64,000 nucleotides of DNA. Origin: Pseudomonas sp. 21. Lineage in GTDB: Bacteria > Pseudomonadota > Gammaproteobacteria > Pseudomonadales > Pseudomonadaceae. Every line of letters begins with the position of its first letter. Position 1 is the first letter of the stretch. The position numbers and the translations under genes are program-made. Below are positions 25,661-36,242 of the stretch, one piece after another. The notes beneath the pieces are model-generated. The model did no database searches and had not been told where the DNA came from. It saw only the letters and a program-made list of their open reading frames with translations. The stretch is from the NCBI RefSeq assembly GCF_000955805.1, contig NZ_JYOA01000010.1, positions 709,914 through 773,913 of the forward strand, given 5' to 3'.

Positions 25661-27142
25661 ATGAGCAAAGAAGTACTGCTGGTTGTTGAGTCGGTATCCA
25701 ATGAGAAGGGTGTACCGCCTGGCGTGATTTTCGAAGCGCTGGAGCTCGCTCTGGCGACCGCGACCAAAAAGCGTTTCGAGGACGAGGTTGACCTGCGCGT
25801 GGAAATCAACCGCGCCAACGGCAACTACGAAACCTTCCGTCGCTGGACCATCGTCGAAGACGAGGACTACTCCAATCCGGCATCGGAACTGACCGTCGAA
25901 GACGTGCAGGAAGAGCACCCCGGCATGAAAGCCGGCGAGGTCATCGAAGAGAAGATCGAATCCATCGAGTTCGGCCGCATCGCCGCACAGACCGCCAAGC
26001 AGGTCATCGTGCAGAAGGTTCGCGAAGCCGAGCGCGCTCAGGTGGTCGACGCCTACCGCGAGAAGGTCAACGAGATCATCTCCGGCACCGTCAAGAAGGT
26101 CACCCGCGACAATGTGATCGTCGATCTGGGCAACAACGCCGAAGCGCTGCTGGCCCGCGACCAGATCATCCCGCGTGAAACCTTCCGCGTCGGCACCCGC
26201 GTGCGTGCCCTGCTCAAGGAAATCCGCAGCGAGAACCGTGGCCCTCAGCTGATCCTGTCGCGTACCGCGCCGGAAATGCTGATCGAGCTGTTCCGCATCG
26301 AAGTACCGGAAATCGCCGAGCAACTGATCGACGTGATGGCCGCTGCCCGTGATCCGGGTTCGCGCGCCAAGATCGCCGTTCGCTCCAAGGACAAGCGTAT
26401 CGATCCGCAGGGCGCCTGCATCGGTATGCGTGGTTCCCGCGTCCAGGCCGTCTCCGGCGAACTGGGCGGCGAGCGTGTGGACATCGTCCTCTGGGACGAC
26501 AACCCTGCGCAGTTCGTGATCAACGCCATGGCCCCGGCCGAAGTGGCGGCGATCATCGTCGACGAAGATACCCACACCATGGATATCGCCGTCGCCGAGG
26601 ACAACCTGGCACAGGCCATCGGCCGCAGTGGCCAGAACGTCCGTTTGGCCAGCCAGCTCACCGGCTGGACCCTGAACGTGATGACCGAGGCCGATATCCA
26701 GGCCAAACAGCAGGCTGAAACTGGCGACATCCTGCAGCGCTTCGTCGACGAGCTGGATGTCGACGAAGAGCTCGCCCAGGTACTGGTGGAGGAAGGCTTC
26801 ACCACCCTGGAAGAAATCGCCTACGTACCGATGGAAGAGATGCTCAGCATCGACGGCTTCGACGAAGACATCGTCAACGAGCTGCGCTCGCGCGCCAAGG
26901 ATCGCCTGCTGACCAAAGCCATCGCCACTGAAGAAAAACTTGCCGACGCACAACCTGCCGAAGACCTGCTCAGCCTCGATGGTATGACCAAAGAGCTGGC
27001 CGTGGACCTGGCGCTGCGCGGTGTAACCACCCGTGAAGATCTTGCCGAGCAATCTATTGACGATCTGCTCGACATCGACGGCATGGACGAAGAGCGTGCC
27101 GGCAAGTTGATCATGGCCGCCCGGGCCCATTGGTTCGAGTAA
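25661..27142 (+). CDS. nusA: Transcription factor NusA
   Basis: Controls pausing, termination and antitermination of RNA polymerase. It has 493 residues: an N-terminal polymerase-binding domain (about 1-130), S1 (about 135-200), two KH domains (about 200-345, with [12 protein letters not shown] and [13 protein letters not shown] loops), then two acidic repeats ([15 protein letters not shown]...DGFDEDIV and [15 protein letters not shown]...DGMDEERA). It lies 45 bp after rimP and 27 bp before infB. Confidence 0.98.
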   Translation: MSKEVLLVVESVSNEKGVPPGVIFEALELALATATKKRFEDEVDLRVEINRANGNYETFRRWTIVEDEDYSNPASELTVEDVQEEHPGMKAGEVIEEKIESIEFGRIAAQTAKQVIVQKVREAERAQVVDAYREKVNEIISGTVKKVTRDNVIVDLGNNAEALLARDQIIPRETFRVGTRVRALLKEIRSENRGPQLILSRTAPEMLIELFRIEVPEIAEQLIDVMAAARDPGSRAKIAVRSKDKRIDPQGACIGMRGSRVQAVSGELGGERVDIVLWDDNPAQFVINAMAPAEVAAIIVDEDTHTMDIAVAEDNLAQAIGRSGQNVRLASQLTGWTLNVMTEADIQAKQQAETGDILQRFVDELDVDEELAQVLVEEGFTTLEEIAYVPMEEMLSIDGFDEDIVNELRSRAKDRLLTKAIATEEKLADAQPAEDLLSLDGMTKELAVDLALRGVTTREDLAEQSIDDLLDIDGMDEERAGKLIMAARAHWFE

Positions 27143-27169
27143 GCATTCGCGGCCTGAGGAGAGAAGTGC

Positions 27170-29704
27170 ATGACGCAAGTCACGGTGAAAGAACTGGCCA
27201 AGACGGTCGATACGCCGGTAGAGCGCCTGCTGCAGCAGATGCGCGAAGCGGGTCTGCCGCATAACAACGCCGAGCAGGTAGTGACCGACAGCGAGAAACA
27301 AGCGCTGCTGGCCCACTTGAAGGGCAGCCACGGCGATCGCGCGGATGAGCCGCGCAAGATCACCCTGCAACGCAAGACCACCTCGACCATTCGGGTTGCT
27401 GGCAGCAAGACCGTCAGCGTCGAGGTTCGCAAGAAGAAGACCTACGTCAAGCGCGATCCTGAAGAGCTTGAAGCCGAGCGCCAGCGCGAGCTGGAAGAGC
27501 AGCGTGCCGCTGAAGAGGCCGTACGTGTGAAGGCCGAGGAAGAGGCCCGCCAGCGCGCCGCTGCAGAAGAGGCTCGCCGTCAGGCGGACGCCGCTCGCCA
27601 GACCGCTGATGTCGCTCCTGCTGCTGCCGCTCCGGCCGCCGCCGAGGCGCCGCGTGCCGCTGCTCCGGCTGCTGCTCCTGCTGCTCCGGCCGGTGCCGCT
27701 CCTGCTGCGGATGACCGCAAGAAGGAAGAAGTGCGGCGCGCGCCCAAGCGTGACGAAGAGGACGAGCGCCGTGATCGCAAGCATGCCCAGCATCGCCCGT
27801 CGATCAAGGAAAAGGAAAAGACCACTGCGCCGCGCGTCGTGCGCAGCGCTGGCGACGACGACGACAGCTTTGGCCGTCGCGGCGGTGGCCGTGGCAAGGG
27901 CAAGCTGAAGAAGCGTAACCAGCACGGGTTCCAGAGCCCGACAGGACCGATTGTGCGTGAAGTGAATATCGGCGAGACCATCACTGTGGGCGATCTCGCT
28001 GCCCAGATGTCGGTGAAGGGTGCCGAGGTCGTCAAGTTCATGTTCAAGATGGGCACCCCGGTGACCATCAACCAGGTCCTCGACCAGGAAACCGCTCAGC
28101 TGATCGCCGAAGAGCTCGGCCACAAGGTCAAGCTGGTCAGCGAGAACGCCCTGGAAGAGCAACTGGCCGAATCCCTGCGGTTCGAAGGTGAGGCGGTTTC
28201 CCGCGCGCCGGTCGTGACCGTCATGGGCCACGTCGACCACGGCAAGACCTCGCTGCTTGACTATATCCGTCGTGCGAAGGTTGCAGCTGGCGAAGCCGGT
28301 GGCATCACCCAGCACATCGGCGCCTACCACGTGGAAACCGACCGCGGCATGGTCACCTTCCTCGATACCCCTGGCCACGCCGCGTTCACCGCGATGCGTG
28401 CCCGTGGTGCCCAGGCGACCGACATCGTCATCCTCGTGGTGGCAGCGGACGACGGCGTGATGCCGCAGACCCAGGAAGCCGTACAGCACGCGAAAGCGGC
28501 TGGCGTGCCGATCGTGGTCGCGGTGAACAAGATCGACAAGCCCGACGCCAACCCGGACAACATCAAGAACGGCCTGGCCGCTCTGGACGTTATTCCGGAA
28601 GAGTGGGGCGGCGATGCACCGTACGTTCACGTCTCCGCCAAGCTGGGTACCGGCGTCGACGAGCTGCTCGAAGCCGTACTGCTGCAGGCTGAAGTGCTCG
28701 AGCTCAAAGCCACTCCGTCGGCCCCGGGCCGCGGCGTGGTGGTCGAGTCCCGTCTGGACAAGGGCCGTGGCCCGGTAGCCACCGTGCTGGTCCAGGATGG
28801 CACCCTGCGTCAGGGCGACATGGTCCTGGTGGGCGTCAACTACGGCCGCGTCCGTGCGATGCTCGACGAGAACGGCAAGCCGATCAAGGAAGCGGGTCCG
28901 TCCATTCCGGTCGAGATCCTCGGCCTCGATGGCACCCCGGACGCCGGCGACGAGATGACCGTGGTTGCCGACGAGAAGAAGGCCCGCGAAGTCGCTCTGT
29001 TCCGCCAGGGCAAGTTCCGCGAAGTGAAACTGGCCCGTGCCCACGCCGGCAAGCTGGAAAACATCTTCGAGAACATGGGCCAGGAAGAGAAGAAGACCCT
29101 CAACATCGTCCTCAAGTCCGATGTCCGTGGTTCGCTGGAAGCCCTGCAGGGCTCGCTCAGCGGCCTGGGCAACGACGAAGTGCAGGTTCGCGTGGTCGGT
29201 GGCGGCGTCGGTGGTATCACCGAGTCCGATGCCAACCTGGCGCTGGCCTCCAACGCGGTGCTGTTCGGCTTCAACGTCCGTGCTGACGCTGGTGCGCGCA
29301 AGATCGTCGAGTCCGAAGGCCTCGACATGCGTTACTACAACGTGATCTACGACATCATCGAAGACGTCAAGAAAGCCCTGACCGGCATGCTCGGCAGCGA
29401 TGTTCGCGAGAACATCCTGGGCATCGCCGAAGTGCGTGACGTGTTCCGCTCGCCGAAGTTCGGCGCGGTCGCCGGCTGCATGGTCACCGAGGGTCTGGTG
29501 CACCGCAACCGTCCGATCCGTGTACTGCGCGACGACGTGGTCATCTTCGAAGGCGAGCTGGAATCCCTGCGCCGCTTCAAGGATGACGTCTCGGAAGTGC
29601 GTGCCGGCATGGAATGCGGTATCGGCGTGAAGAGCTACAACGACGTCCGCGTCGGCGACAAGATCGAAGTGTTCGAGAAGGTCGAAGTCGCTCGTACTCT
29701 GTAA
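27170..29704 (+). CDS. infB: Translation initiation factor IF-2
   Basis: GTPase that brings fMet-tRNA to the 30S subunit. It has 844 residues. An IF2_N domain (about 1-50) is followed by a highly charged Ala/Glu/Arg region, and GCTCCTGCTGCTG-type low complexity around 27600-27715 encodes an Ala/Pro linker. A second IF2_N is followed by the G domain (about 345-515: [20 protein letters not shown]) and the C-terminal beta barrels that bind fMet-tRNA. Shorter internal-start forms known in E. coli cannot be confirmed here. Confidence 0.98.
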   Translation: MTQVTVKELAKTVDTPVERLLQQMREAGLPHNNAEQVVTDSEKQALLAHLKGSHGDRADEPRKITLQRKTTSTIRVAGSKTVSVEVRKKKTYVKRDPEELEAERQRELEEQRAAEEAVRVKAEEEARQRAAAEEARRQADAARQTADVAPAAAAPAAAEAPRAAAPAAAPAAPAGAAPAADDRKKEEVRRAPKRDEEDERRDRKHAQHRPSIKEKEKTTAPRVVRSAGDDDDSFGRRGGGRGKGKLKKRNQHGFQSPTGPIVREVNIGETITVGDLAAQMSVKGAEVVKFMFKMGTPVTINQVLDQETAQLIAEELGHKVKLVSENALEEQLAESLRFEGEAVSRAPVVTVMGHVDHGKTSLLDYIRRAKVAAGEAGGITQHIGAYHVETDRGMVTFLDTPGHAAFTAMRARGAQATDIVILVVAADDGVMPQTQEAVQHAKAAGVPIVVAVNKIDKPDANPDNIKNGLAALDVIPEEWGGDAPYVHVSAKLGTGVDELLEAVLLQAEVLELKATPSAPGRGVVVESRLDKGRGPVATVLVQDGTLRQGDMVLVGVNYGRVRAMLDENGKPIKEAGPSIPVEILGLDGTPDAGDEMTVVADEKKAREVALFRQGKFREVKLARAHAGKLENIFENMGQEEKKTLNIVLKSDVRGSLEALQGSLSGLGNDEVQVRVVGGGVGGITESDANLALASNAVLFGFNVRADAGARKIVESEGLDMRYYNVIYDIIEDVKKALTGMLGSDVRENILGIAEVRDVFRSPKFGAVAGCMVTEGLVHRNRPIRVLRDDVVIFEGELESLRRFKDDVSEVRAGMECGIGVKSYNDVRVGDKIEVFEKVEVARTL

Positions 29705-29726
29705 GGGTATTCGAGCGTGAACGCAG

Positions 29727-29762
29727 CGCCCGGGCCAGCTAACCAGCTGCCCCGGGCGTTTG
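29727..29762 (+). terminator. Hairpin between infB and rbfA
   Basis: A 14-bp stem with one mismatch (CGCCCGGGCCAGCT against AGCTGCCCCGGGCG) and a 4-nt loop, followed by TTTGCC. It probably attenuates rather than fully stops transcription into rbfA-truB. Confidence 0.65.
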
Positions 29763-29915
29763 CCGCTTATACGGATTCGCCTTCAACCGTATGACGTCGT
29801 TGGGAAGCCTTGCCGTGCTGGAGCACTGTCTTCGTCTTCCCGCCTAGTCATCCGGTCGAATTCAAACCCGTAATTGATGCTGGAGCCTCACGGCTCGGGT
29901 AAGCAGGTTAGGAAA

Positions 29916-30302
29916 ATGGCCAAAGAGTACAGCCGTACCCAGCGTATCGGCGACCAGATGCAGCGCGAACTGGCGCTGCTGATCCAGCGTGAAATCAAGG
30001 ACCCGCGTCTCGGCCTGGTGACCATCACCGGCGTCGACGTGGCCCGTGACCTGTCCCATGCCAAGGTGTACGTCACCGTGATGGGGCAGGATGACAACGC
30101 CGAAGTGGTGAAACAGAACACCAGCATCCTCAACGATGCCGCAGGCTTCCTGCGTATGCAGCTGGGCAAGGCGATGAAGCTGCGCACCGTGCCGCAACTG
30201 CACTTCAGCTACGACGCCAGCATCCGTCGCGGTGCCGAGCTGTCGGCGCTGATCGAACGCGCGGTGGCCGCCGATCGTCGCGGCGGCGATTCCGAGGAGT
30301 AA
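29916..30302 (+). CDS. rbfA: Ribosome-binding factor RbfA
   Basis: KH-fold factor for 16S 5'-end maturation and cold adaptation. The start is ATG at 29916 with TTAGGA just ahead (128 residues, [15 protein letters not shown]). It shows the conserved segments [14 protein letters not shown] and [16 protein letters not shown]. truB begins 3 bp after its stop. Confidence 0.95.
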   Translation: MAKEYSRTQRIGDQMQRELALLIQREIKDPRLGLVTITGVDVARDLSHAKVYVTVMGQDDNAEVVKQNTSILNDAAGFLRMQLGKAMKLRTVPQLHFSYDASIRRGAELSALIERAVAADRRGGDSEE

Positions 30303-30305
30303 CGC

Positions 30306-31220
30306 GTGGCCCAGGTGAAACGCATTCGCCGTGCGGTCAACGGTGTGCTGATTCTCGACAAGCCGCTCGGCATGAGCTCCAACCAGGCGCTGCAGAAGGT
30401 GCGCTGGCTGCTCAATGCCGAGAAGGCCGGCCACACCGGCAGCCTCGATCCGCTGGCCACCGGCGTGCTGCCGCTGTGCTTCGGCGAAGCGACCAAGTTT
30501 TCCCAGTACCTGCTCGATGCCGACAAGGCCTACGAGACGATTGCCAAGCTCGGTGTCACCACCACCACCGCCGATGCCGAGGGTGAGGTGGTCGAGCAGC
30601 GCGAAGTGACCGCTGGTCGGGAAGCCATCGAGGCCCTGTTGCCGCGCTTCCGTGGCGACATAGAGCAGGTGCCGCCGATGTACTCGGCGCTGAAGAAGGA
30701 TGGTCAGCCGCTGTACAAGCTGGCCCGTGCGGGAGAGGTAGTGGAGCGCGAAGCGCGTTCTGTTACTATTGCGCGCCTGGATTTGCTCGCGTTCGAGTCG
30801 CCCTGTGCGACCCTGGCCGTTTCCTGCAGCAAGGGCACCTACATTCGCACCCTGGTCGAAGACCTTGGCCGCGAACTCGGTTGTGGCGCACACGTCGCCG
30901 CCCTGCGCCGGACACAGGCAGGTCCCTTCCAGCTGAACCAGTCGGTGACGCTGGAGGAACTCGAGAAAGTCCATGCCGAGGGTGGCAACGAAGCCCTCGA
31001 CCGCTTCCTGTTGCCGGTGGATGCCGGCCTGGAACACTGGCCGCTGCTGCAGCTCACGGAGCACAGCGCCTATTACTGGCTGCATGGTCAGCCGGTTCGC
31101 GCCCCTGATATGCCGAAGTTCGGCATGCTGCGGGTGCAGGATCACGAAGGTCGCTTCATCGGAATCGGTGAAGTGGTCGAAGACGGGCGCCTGGCGCCGC
31201 GTCGACTGATTCGGTCGTAA
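30306..31220 (+). CDS. truB: tRNA pseudouridine-55 synthase TruB
   Basis: Makes the T-loop pseudouridine of tRNAs. GTG start at 30306 (304 residues, [20 protein letters not shown]). The catalytic aspartate lies in [14 protein letters not shown], with the family [15 protein letters not shown] motif and a C-terminal PUA-like domain. It is translationally close to rbfA and precedes rpsO. Confidence 0.97.
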   Translation: MAQVKRIRRAVNGVLILDKPLGMSSNQALQKVRWLLNAEKAGHTGSLDPLATGVLPLCFGEATKFSQYLLDADKAYETIAKLGVTTTTADAEGEVVEQREVTAGREAIEALLPRFRGDIEQVPPMYSALKKDGQPLYKLARAGEVVEREARSVTIARLDLLAFESPCATLAVSCSKGTYIRTLVEDLGRELGCGAHVAALRRTQAGPFQLNQSVTLEELEKVHAEGGNEALDRFLLPVDAGLEHWPLLQLTEHSAYYWLHGQPVRAPDMPKFGMLRVQDHEGRFIGIGEVVEDGRLAPRRLIRS

Positions 31221-31275
31221 GGCCGAAACCGAGGGTGGCTGTCAGCAGGCACGGTCACTCCTCTTACTATGAACA

Positions 31276-31291
31276 CAGGGAGAAGTCCCTG
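31276..31291 (+). promoter_or_regulatory. Hairpin in the rpsO leader (candidate S15 site)
   Basis: CAGGGA/TCCCTG stem with GAAG loop, 28 nt upstream of the rpsO ATG. In several bacteria S15 binds its own leader RNA. This stem is a plausible element of such control but is not a diagnostic structure. Confidence 0.35.
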
Positions 31292-31318
31292 GCCTGTTAC
31301 CTCAGAGGAAGCCCCATC

Positions 31319-31588
31319 ATGGCACTGAGCGTCCAAGAAAAAGCCCAGATCGTTAACGAGTACAAGCAAGCTGAAGGCGACACCGGTTCCCCGGAAGTGC
31401 AGGTTGCACTGCTGTCCGCCAACATCAACAAGCTGCAGGACCACTTCAAGGCCAACGGCAAAGACCACCACTCCCGTCGTGGCCTGATCCGTATGGTTAA
31501 CCAGCGTCGTAAGCTGCTGGATTACCTGAAGGGCAAGGACACCTCTCGTTACAGCGCCCTGATCGGTCGCCTGGGCCTGCGTCGCTAA
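31319..31588 (+). CDS. rpsO: 30S ribosomal protein S15
   Basis: Primary 16S-binding protein that organises the central domain. The start is ATG at 31319 with AGAGGAAG upstream (89 residues, [16 protein letters not shown]). It has the conserved [24 protein letters not shown]-binding helix (key residues HHSRRGL and RRKLLDYL) and ends IGRLGLRR. It is followed by a long hairpin and pnp, the conserved rpsO-pnp pair. Confidence 0.99.
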   Translation: MALSVQEKAQIVNEYKQAEGDTGSPEVQVALLSANINKLQDHFKANGKDHHSRRGLIRMVNQRRKLLDYLKGKDTSRYSALIGRLGLRR

Positions 31589-31607
31589 GACGGCAAGCCT
31601 GAAGTGG

Positions 31608-31670
31608 GAAGCTGGGAGTCCGGAGTCGATGGGCGGTTCATACCGCTCATCGGCTCTGGCTCCCGGCTTT
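31608..31670 (+). other. Long rpsO-pnp intergenic hairpin
   Basis: About 29 nt on each side pair with only a few G-U and mismatched positions around the loop TTCA/T (left arm from GGAAGCTGGGAG, right arm ending CTCCCGGCTTT). It sits 20 nt after the rpsO stop and about 90 nt ahead of pnp. The homologous E. coli region carries the rpsO terminator and the RNase III site through which PNPase represses itself, and one structure may do both here. Confidence 0.72.
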
Positions 31671-31757
31671 CTCGCTTTTATAGGGAATGAATTCGGGTCC
31701 GACTCCCGGCATTTCCACAATTTCCCCCAAGGCAACTAAAGAGAAGGTAGAGAAACC

Positions 31758-33863
31758 GTGAACCCGGTAACCAAGAAATTCCAGTTCGGTCAGTCGACCG
31801 TAACCCTCGAGACTGGCCGCATCGCCCGCCAGGCCACCGGTGCCGTCCTGGTCACCATGGACGACGTCACCGTGCTCTGCACCGTTGTCGGCGCCAAGCA
31901 GGCCGACCCGAGCAAAAGCTTCTTCCCGCTCTCCGTGCACTACCAGGAGAAAACCTACGCAGCCGGCCGCATCCCCGGCGGTTTCTTCAAGCGTGAAGGC
32001 CGTCCTTCCGAGAAGGAAACCCTGACCTCGCGCCTGATCGACCGTCCGATCCGCCCGCTGTTCCCGGAAGGCTTCATGAACGAAGTGCAGGTTGTCTGCA
32101 CCGTCGTTTCCACCAACAAGAAGTCCGATCCGGACATCGCTGCCATGATCGGCACCTCCGCCGCCCTGGCGATCTCCGGCATTCCGTTCGCCGGTCCGAT
32201 CGGCGCTGCCCGCGTTGGCTTCCACCCGGAAATCGGCTACATCCTCAACCCGACCTACGAGCAGCAGCAGAGCTCCAGCCTCGACATGGTCGTGGCCGGT
32301 ACCTCCGACGCCGTGCTGATGGTTGAATCCGAAGCCGACGAACTGACCGAAGACCAGATGCTGGGCGCCGTTCTGTTCGCCCACGAAGAATTCCAGGCCG
32401 TCATCCGTGCCGTTGCCGAACTGGCAACCGAAGCCGGCAAGCCGACCTGGAACTGGTCCGCTCCGGTCGAAAACACCGCCCTGGTCAACACCATCAAGGC
32501 CGAGTTCGGTGCTGCCATCTCCGAGGCTTACACCGTTACCGTCAAGCAGGACCGTTACGCGGCCCTGGACGCCCTGCGCGAGCAGATCGTCGCCAAGTTT
32601 GCCGGTGAAGGCGAAGGCCAGTTCTCCGCGGGTGAAGTCAAAGAAGTCTTCGGCCTGCTGGAATACCGCACCGTTCGCGAAAACATCGTCAACGGCAAAC
32701 CGCGTATCGACGGCCGCGACACCCGCACCGTTCGTCCGCTGCGTATCGAAGTCGGCGTACTGGGCAAGACCCACGGTTCGGCACTGTTCACCCGTGGCGA
32801 AACCCAGGCTCTGGTCGTGGCCACCCTTGGCACCGCCCGTGACGCCCAGCTGCTCGATACCCTCGAAGGCGAGCGCAAAGACCCCTTCATGCTGCACTAC
32901 AACTTCCCGCCGTTCTCGGTAGGCGAGTGTGGCCGCATGGGCAGCGCTGGCCGTCGCGAAATTGGCCACGGCCGTCTGGCACGCCGCAGCGTGGCTGCCA
33001 TGCTGCCGACCCAGGACGAGTTCCCCTACACCATCCGCGTCGTTTCCGAGATCACCGAGTCCAACGGTTCCAGCTCCATGGCTTCGGTCTGCGGTGCTTC
33101 CCTGGCTCTGATGGACGCCGGTGTTCCGGTCAAGGCGCCGGTTGCCGGTATCGCCATGGGCCTGGTGAAGGAAGGCGACAAGTTCGCCATCCTGACCGAC
33201 ATCCTGGGTGACGAAGACCACCTGGGCGACATGGACTTCAAGGTCGCCGGTACCGACAAGGGCGTTACTGCCCTGCAGATGGACATCAAGATCAACGGCA
33301 TCACCGAAGAGATCATGGAGATCGCCCTGGGCCAGGCCCTGGAAGCTCGCCTGAACATCCTCGGCCAGATGAACCAGATCATCGCCGCCCCGCGCGCCGA
33401 GCTGTCGGAAAACGCTCCGACCATGATCCAGATGAAGATCGATACCGACAAGATCCGCGACGTCATCGGCAAGGGCGGCGCCACCATTCGCAGCATCTGC
33501 GAAGAGACCAAGGCCTCGATCGACATCGAGGACGATGGCAGCGTGAAGATCTACGGCGAAACCAAGGAAGCTGCCGAGGCCGCCAAGCAGCGCGTCCTGG
33601 GTATCACCGCGGAAGCCGAGATCGGCAAGATCTACGTCGGCAAGGTCGAGCGCATCGTGGACTTCGGTGCCTTCGTCAACATCCTGCCGGGCAAGGATGG
33701 TCTGGTGCACATCTCGCAGATCAGCGACAAGCGCATCGACAAGGTCACCGACGTTCTGCAGGAAGGCCAGGAAGTCAAAGTCCTGGTTCTCGACGTGGAC
33801 AACCGTGGCCGCATCAAGCTGTCCATCAAGGACGTAGCCGCTGCTGAAGCCTCTGGCGTGTAA
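31758..33863 (+). CDS. pnp: Polynucleotide phosphorylase PNPase
   Basis: 3'-5' phosphorolytic exonuclease and degradosome component. GTG start at 31758 (701 residues, [20 protein letters not shown]). Two RNase PH domains (about 1-230 and 310-540, with [16 protein letters not shown] and the catalytic [19 protein letters not shown] region), then KH ([13 protein letters not shown]) and S1 ([18 protein letters not shown]) domains. A strong terminator follows. Confidence 0.99.
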   Translation: MNPVTKKFQFGQSTVTLETGRIARQATGAVLVTMDDVTVLCTVVGAKQADPSKSFFPLSVHYQEKTYAAGRIPGGFFKREGRPSEKETLTSRLIDRPIRPLFPEGFMNEVQVVCTVVSTNKKSDPDIAAMIGTSAALAISGIPFAGPIGAARVGFHPEIGYILNPTYEQQQSSSLDMVVAGTSDAVLMVESEADELTEDQMLGAVLFAHEEFQAVIRAVAELATEAGKPTWNWSAPVENTALVNTIKAEFGAAISEAYTVTVKQDRYAALDALREQIVAKFAGEGEGQFSAGEVKEVFGLLEYRTVRENIVNGKPRIDGRDTRTVRPLRIEVGVLGKTHGSALFTRGETQALVVATLGTARDAQLLDTLEGERKDPFMLHYNFPPFSVGECGRMGSAGRREIGHGRLARRSVAAMLPTQDEFPYTIRVVSEITESNGSSSMASVCGASLALMDAGVPVKAPVAGIAMGLVKEGDKFAILTDILGDEDHLGDMDFKVAGTDKGVTALQMDIKINGITEEIMEIALGQALEARLNILGQMNQIIAAPRAELSENAPTMIQMKIDTDKIRDVIGKGGATIRSICEETKASIDIEDDGSVKIYGETKEAAEAAKQRVLGITAEAEIGKIYVGKVERIVDFGAFVNILPGKDGLVHISQISDKRIDKVTDVLQEGQEVKVLVLDVDNRGRIKLSIKDVAAAEASGV

Positions 33864-33878
33864 GCAACCGGTGAAATG

Positions 33879-33909
33879 AAAGAGGGCCCCTTGCGGGCCC
33901 TCTTTTTTT
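33879..33909 (+). terminator. pnp terminator
   Basis: An 11-bp perfect stem AAAGAGGGCCC/GGGCCCTCTTT with loop CTTGC, followed by T7. It ends the ribosome/PNPase cluster. Confidence 0.95.
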
Positions 33910-33957
33910 GCCTTGAAAATGCGCTATTCGCCGATCTCGCTCCAAGGATGCCCCGAG

Positions 33958-35379
33958 ATGGACAAGCGTTACTGTCACTACCACAGTGCCCAGCCCGCGA
34001 CCTGGCATTGCCAGCCCTGCGAGCGTCATTACGGCGACTGCTGCATTCCCCTCAACGCCGACGCGCCGGAGTATGCACCGTCGTGCCCGCTGTGCCGCGG
34101 CCACCTGCGCTTCCTCGGTGCAGCCAATACAGCGCAACCCTTCTGGGAGCGCCTGCCGAAATTCTTCGCCTACGGCTTCCAGGCCGGACCGCTGGCCTTC
34201 TGCGCCTTGCTGGCACTGGCCTGCGTATTCATGCCGGCCATGATCGTGCTCTGGGTCGCATTGCTCAGCGTGGCCACCAAGTACCTGCACAGCGTGATCG
34301 AAGCGGCGAGCTTTGGCGGCCAGGACGCCCCGGGCCTGATCGAAGCCTTCAGCGCCGACAGCCTGCGGACTTTCTTCCAGCAACTGGCGGTGTTCCTGAT
34401 CGCCCTCATCCTGCTGTGGCTGGCGGCCGACTTCCACAGCGAGGCCATCTACTGGGCCGCCAACATCGGCCTCATGCTGGTGCTCCCGGCGAGCATCATC
34501 CGGTTGTCCCTGGACAAGAGTCTGGGCGCCGCGCTCAGCCCCAGTGAAGTGGGCCAGGTCATAGCAGCCATGGGCTGGCGTTACCTGATTCTCTGCGTGT
34601 TTCTGTTCATCCTCTGGCAATCCCCCACCTACGTCGGCTGGCTGCTCTCCAACGGCTTGCCCCGAGTGGTGATGGTCCCGGTGGTCGCGGGGCTGACGGG
34701 TTATTTCGCCGTGGTGATGTGCGTCATGATGGGCTATGCCGTGTTCCAGTATCAGGGCGAGCTGGGCTACGTTTCCGCCGGGGAAGACGCGCCTGCCGGC
34801 TTTGCAGCGCCGGAGTGGCACCGCCGCAAGGCGCTGGCCGAGGCGGAGGTGCGGGTCAAGGAGGGGCAGAGCGGTGCCGCCCTGGAGATCCTGGTCGCCG
34901 CCCTGCGCGAAGGTCGCCAGGACCTCAAGTTGAACGAGCGCTATCACCAGTTGCTCTTCGCCCTGAACGAGCGCGCCGAATGCCTGAACCACCTGCCGCA
35001 CTATCTGGGCCTGGCCAGCCGGCTCAATCCGCAGCTTGCTGCCAGTGCCTTCCTCAATGCCCGGCAGTTGCAGGCCGATTACCTGCCGGAAGACCCGAGC
35101 GTGTGCGAGCGTATCGCCGAGGTCCTGATCGAGCGCCACAAGGCCCGCGAGGGGCTTAGCCTGCTGCGCAACCTGCACAAGCGTTTCCCGGAGTACCCCG
35201 GCATTCCTCGCGCCTACCTGATGGCGGCACGGGCGTTCTCCGAACAGCTGGGGCAGGTGGAGCCCGCGCAGCAGTTGCTGGCCTTCATTCGTCAGCGCTA
35301 TCCGGCGTTCGAGCAGATGGGGGAGGTGGTGCAACTCGAGGCCGTGCTCGCGAAGTTGGGTCGAAGTTCCGGGACCTGA
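33958..35379 (+). CDS. Unknown membrane protein: N-terminal Cys/His finger, about five TM segments, repeat-like C-terminus
   Basis: I do not recognise a characterised family. The start ATG 33958 has AAGGA 9 nt upstream. The earlier in-frame ATG at 33919 is too close to the pnp terminator. 473 residues. Residues 1-50 hold a Cys/His cluster (CHYH, HCQPCERHYGDCC, CPLC) that looks like a B-box or zinc-ribbon. Roughly residues 70-275 hold about five hydrophobic helices, and about 280-473 are soluble, helical and Ala/Leu-rich with TPR-like spacing (LEILVAALREGRQDLKLN, LLRNLHKRFPEYPG, QQLLAFIRQRYPAF). It stands alone between pnp and the BON gene. It could be a scaffold or proteolysis/secretion helper, but that is speculation. 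Confidence 0.8.
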   Translation: MDKRYCHYHSAQPATWHCQPCERHYGDCCIPLNADAPEYAPSCPLCRGHLRFLGAANTAQPFWERLPKFFAYGFQAGPLAFCALLALACVFMPAMIVLWVALLSVATKYLHSVIEAASFGGQDAPGLIEAFSADSLRTFFQQLAVFLIALILLWLAADFHSEAIYWAANIGLMLVLPASIIRLSLDKSLGAALSPSEVGQVIAAMGWRYLILCVFLFILWQSPTYVGWLLSNGLPRVVMVPVVAGLTGYFAVVMCVMMGYAVFQYQGELGYVSAGEDAPAGFAAPEWHRRKALAEAEVRVKEGQSGAALEILVAALREGRQDLKLNERYHQLLFALNERAECLNHLPHYLGLASRLNPQLAASAFLNARQLQADYLPEDPSVCERIAEVLIERHKAREGLSLLRNLHKRFPEYPGIPRAYLMAARAFSEQLGQVEPAQQLLAFIRQRYPAFEQMGEVVQLEAVLAKLGRSSGT

Positions 35380-35491
35380 TCGTGCAGGCTGCATGAAGCG
35401 CAGCGGCCGGTTTTGCAAACTGCAAGCGAAGAGCGTTTCCGTTATTTGTTTAAGATATTGATTCTTAAGTGTTTTTATGAATTATGGAAGC

Positions 35492-35506
35492 TGGCACAGG
35501 GCTTGC
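35492..35506 (+). promoter_or_regulatory. Sigma-54 (RpoN) promoter ahead of the BON-domain gene
   Basis: TGGCAC-A-GGGC-TTGC keeps the GG and GC doublets 10 bp apart, an almost exact match to TGGCACG-N4-TTGCW. The predicted start near 35518 leaves a 55-nt leader. Upstream dyads that could hold an activator are TTGCA-AAC-TGCAA at 35413-35425 and TTAAGA-N7-TCTTAA at 35450-35468. Confidence 0.78.
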
Positions 35507-35572
35507 GATAGTCCTAGTGCAACTGCTGCCAGGCACGGGCCGCAGTTTTCCAATAATTCAGGAGAAACCGCC

Positions 35573-35920
35573 ATGAAACGTTTCAATAAACTGGCTCTCG
35601 CCGCTGCCACTGCAACCGCCCTGAGCTTCTCGTTCGCCAACTCGGTGTTCGCCCAGCCGACGACTCTGGCCGCCAACGAGACAGTTCAGAAAACCGAAGA
35701 GGCGGTTTCCGATACCTGGATCACCAGCAAGGTGAAATCCATGCTGATCGCCAACAAGGACATCAGCGGCACCAACATCAAGGTCGAGACCAACAAGGGC
35801 GTCGTCGCCCTGTCCGGCAACGTCAAGACCGATGCCGAGAAGGAACTGGCGGTGAAGACCGCCCAGGACATCAAGGGCGTCAAGGCCGTATCGGCTGACG
35901 GCCTGAAGTCGGTCGAGTAA
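35573..35920 (+). CDS. Periplasmic BON-domain protein
   Basis: A small secreted protein of 115 residues, start ATG 35573 with CAGGAGAAA upstream. The signal peptide (residues 1-27, hydrophobic core [15 protein letters not shown], cut after VFA) is followed by one BON domain (about 45-115, with [23 protein letters not shown] and [18 protein letters not shown] features). BON domains bind phospholipid, and OsmY-like members respond to envelope or osmotic stress. It is 61 bp ahead of a CsbD gene, another stress family. A sigma-54 promoter precedes it. Confidence 0.88.
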   Translation: MKRFNKLALAAATATALSFSFANSVFAQPTTLAANETVQKTEEAVSDTWITSKVKSMLIANKDISGTNIKVETNKGVVALSGNVKTDAEKELAVKTAQDIKGVKAVSADGLKSVE

Positions 35921-35981
35921 GGCCGGCGAGCCCTGGTCTCCAGCCACCTTTCCCCATCCCGCCTCGAACAGGAGGATCGCC

Positions 35982-36179
35982 ATGAACACTGACGTCATCA
36001 AAGGCAAGTGGAAGCAGCTGTCCGGCAAGCTCAAGGAGAAGTGGGGCAAGCTCACCGACGACGACCTGCAGGCGGCGGACGGACACGCCGAATACCTGGT
36101 GGGTAAACTGCAGGAGCGCTATGGCTGGACCCGCGAGAAAGCGGAACAGGAAGTCCGTGATTTCAGCCACCGTCTGTAG
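35982..36179 (+). CDS. CsbD family stress protein
   Basis: A 65-residue hydrophilic, lysine-rich protein with the CsbD pattern [20 protein letters not shown] followed by [15 protein letters not shown] and a C-terminal helix. The family (E. coli YjbJ, B. subtilis CsbD) is induced by general stress, and the molecular role is unknown. It is probably cotranscribed with the BON gene upstream. Confidence 0.92.
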   Translation: MNTDVIKGKWKQLSGKLKEKWGKLTDDDLQAADGHAEYLVGKLQERYGWTREKAEQEVRDFSHRL

Positions 36180-36201
36180 CGCCCGAACACAGGGATGACC
36201 C

Positions 36202-36232
36202 AAGCCCCGCCGGTTTGCCGGCGGGGCTTTTT
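36202..36232. terminator. Terminator between csbD-like and rhomboid genes
   Basis: A 12-bp perfect stem AAGCCCCGCCGG/CCGGCGGGGCTT with a TTTG loop and T5 tail. It lies between convergent genes and can serve both. Confidence 0.92.
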
Positions 36233-36242
36233 CATGGGCGGA

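Noticed and set aside
27600..27715. GCTCCTGCTGCTG repeats in infB as a microsatellite or repeat element
   Set aside because: They encode the normal Ala/Pro-rich linker of IF-2 and show no regular unit.
25169..29503. 1444-codon open frame on the minus strand opposite rimP, nusA and infB
   Set aside because: It is the antisense shadow of three well-supported genes. High GC and third-position bias make long reverse frames common, and the protein is low-complexity with no domain.
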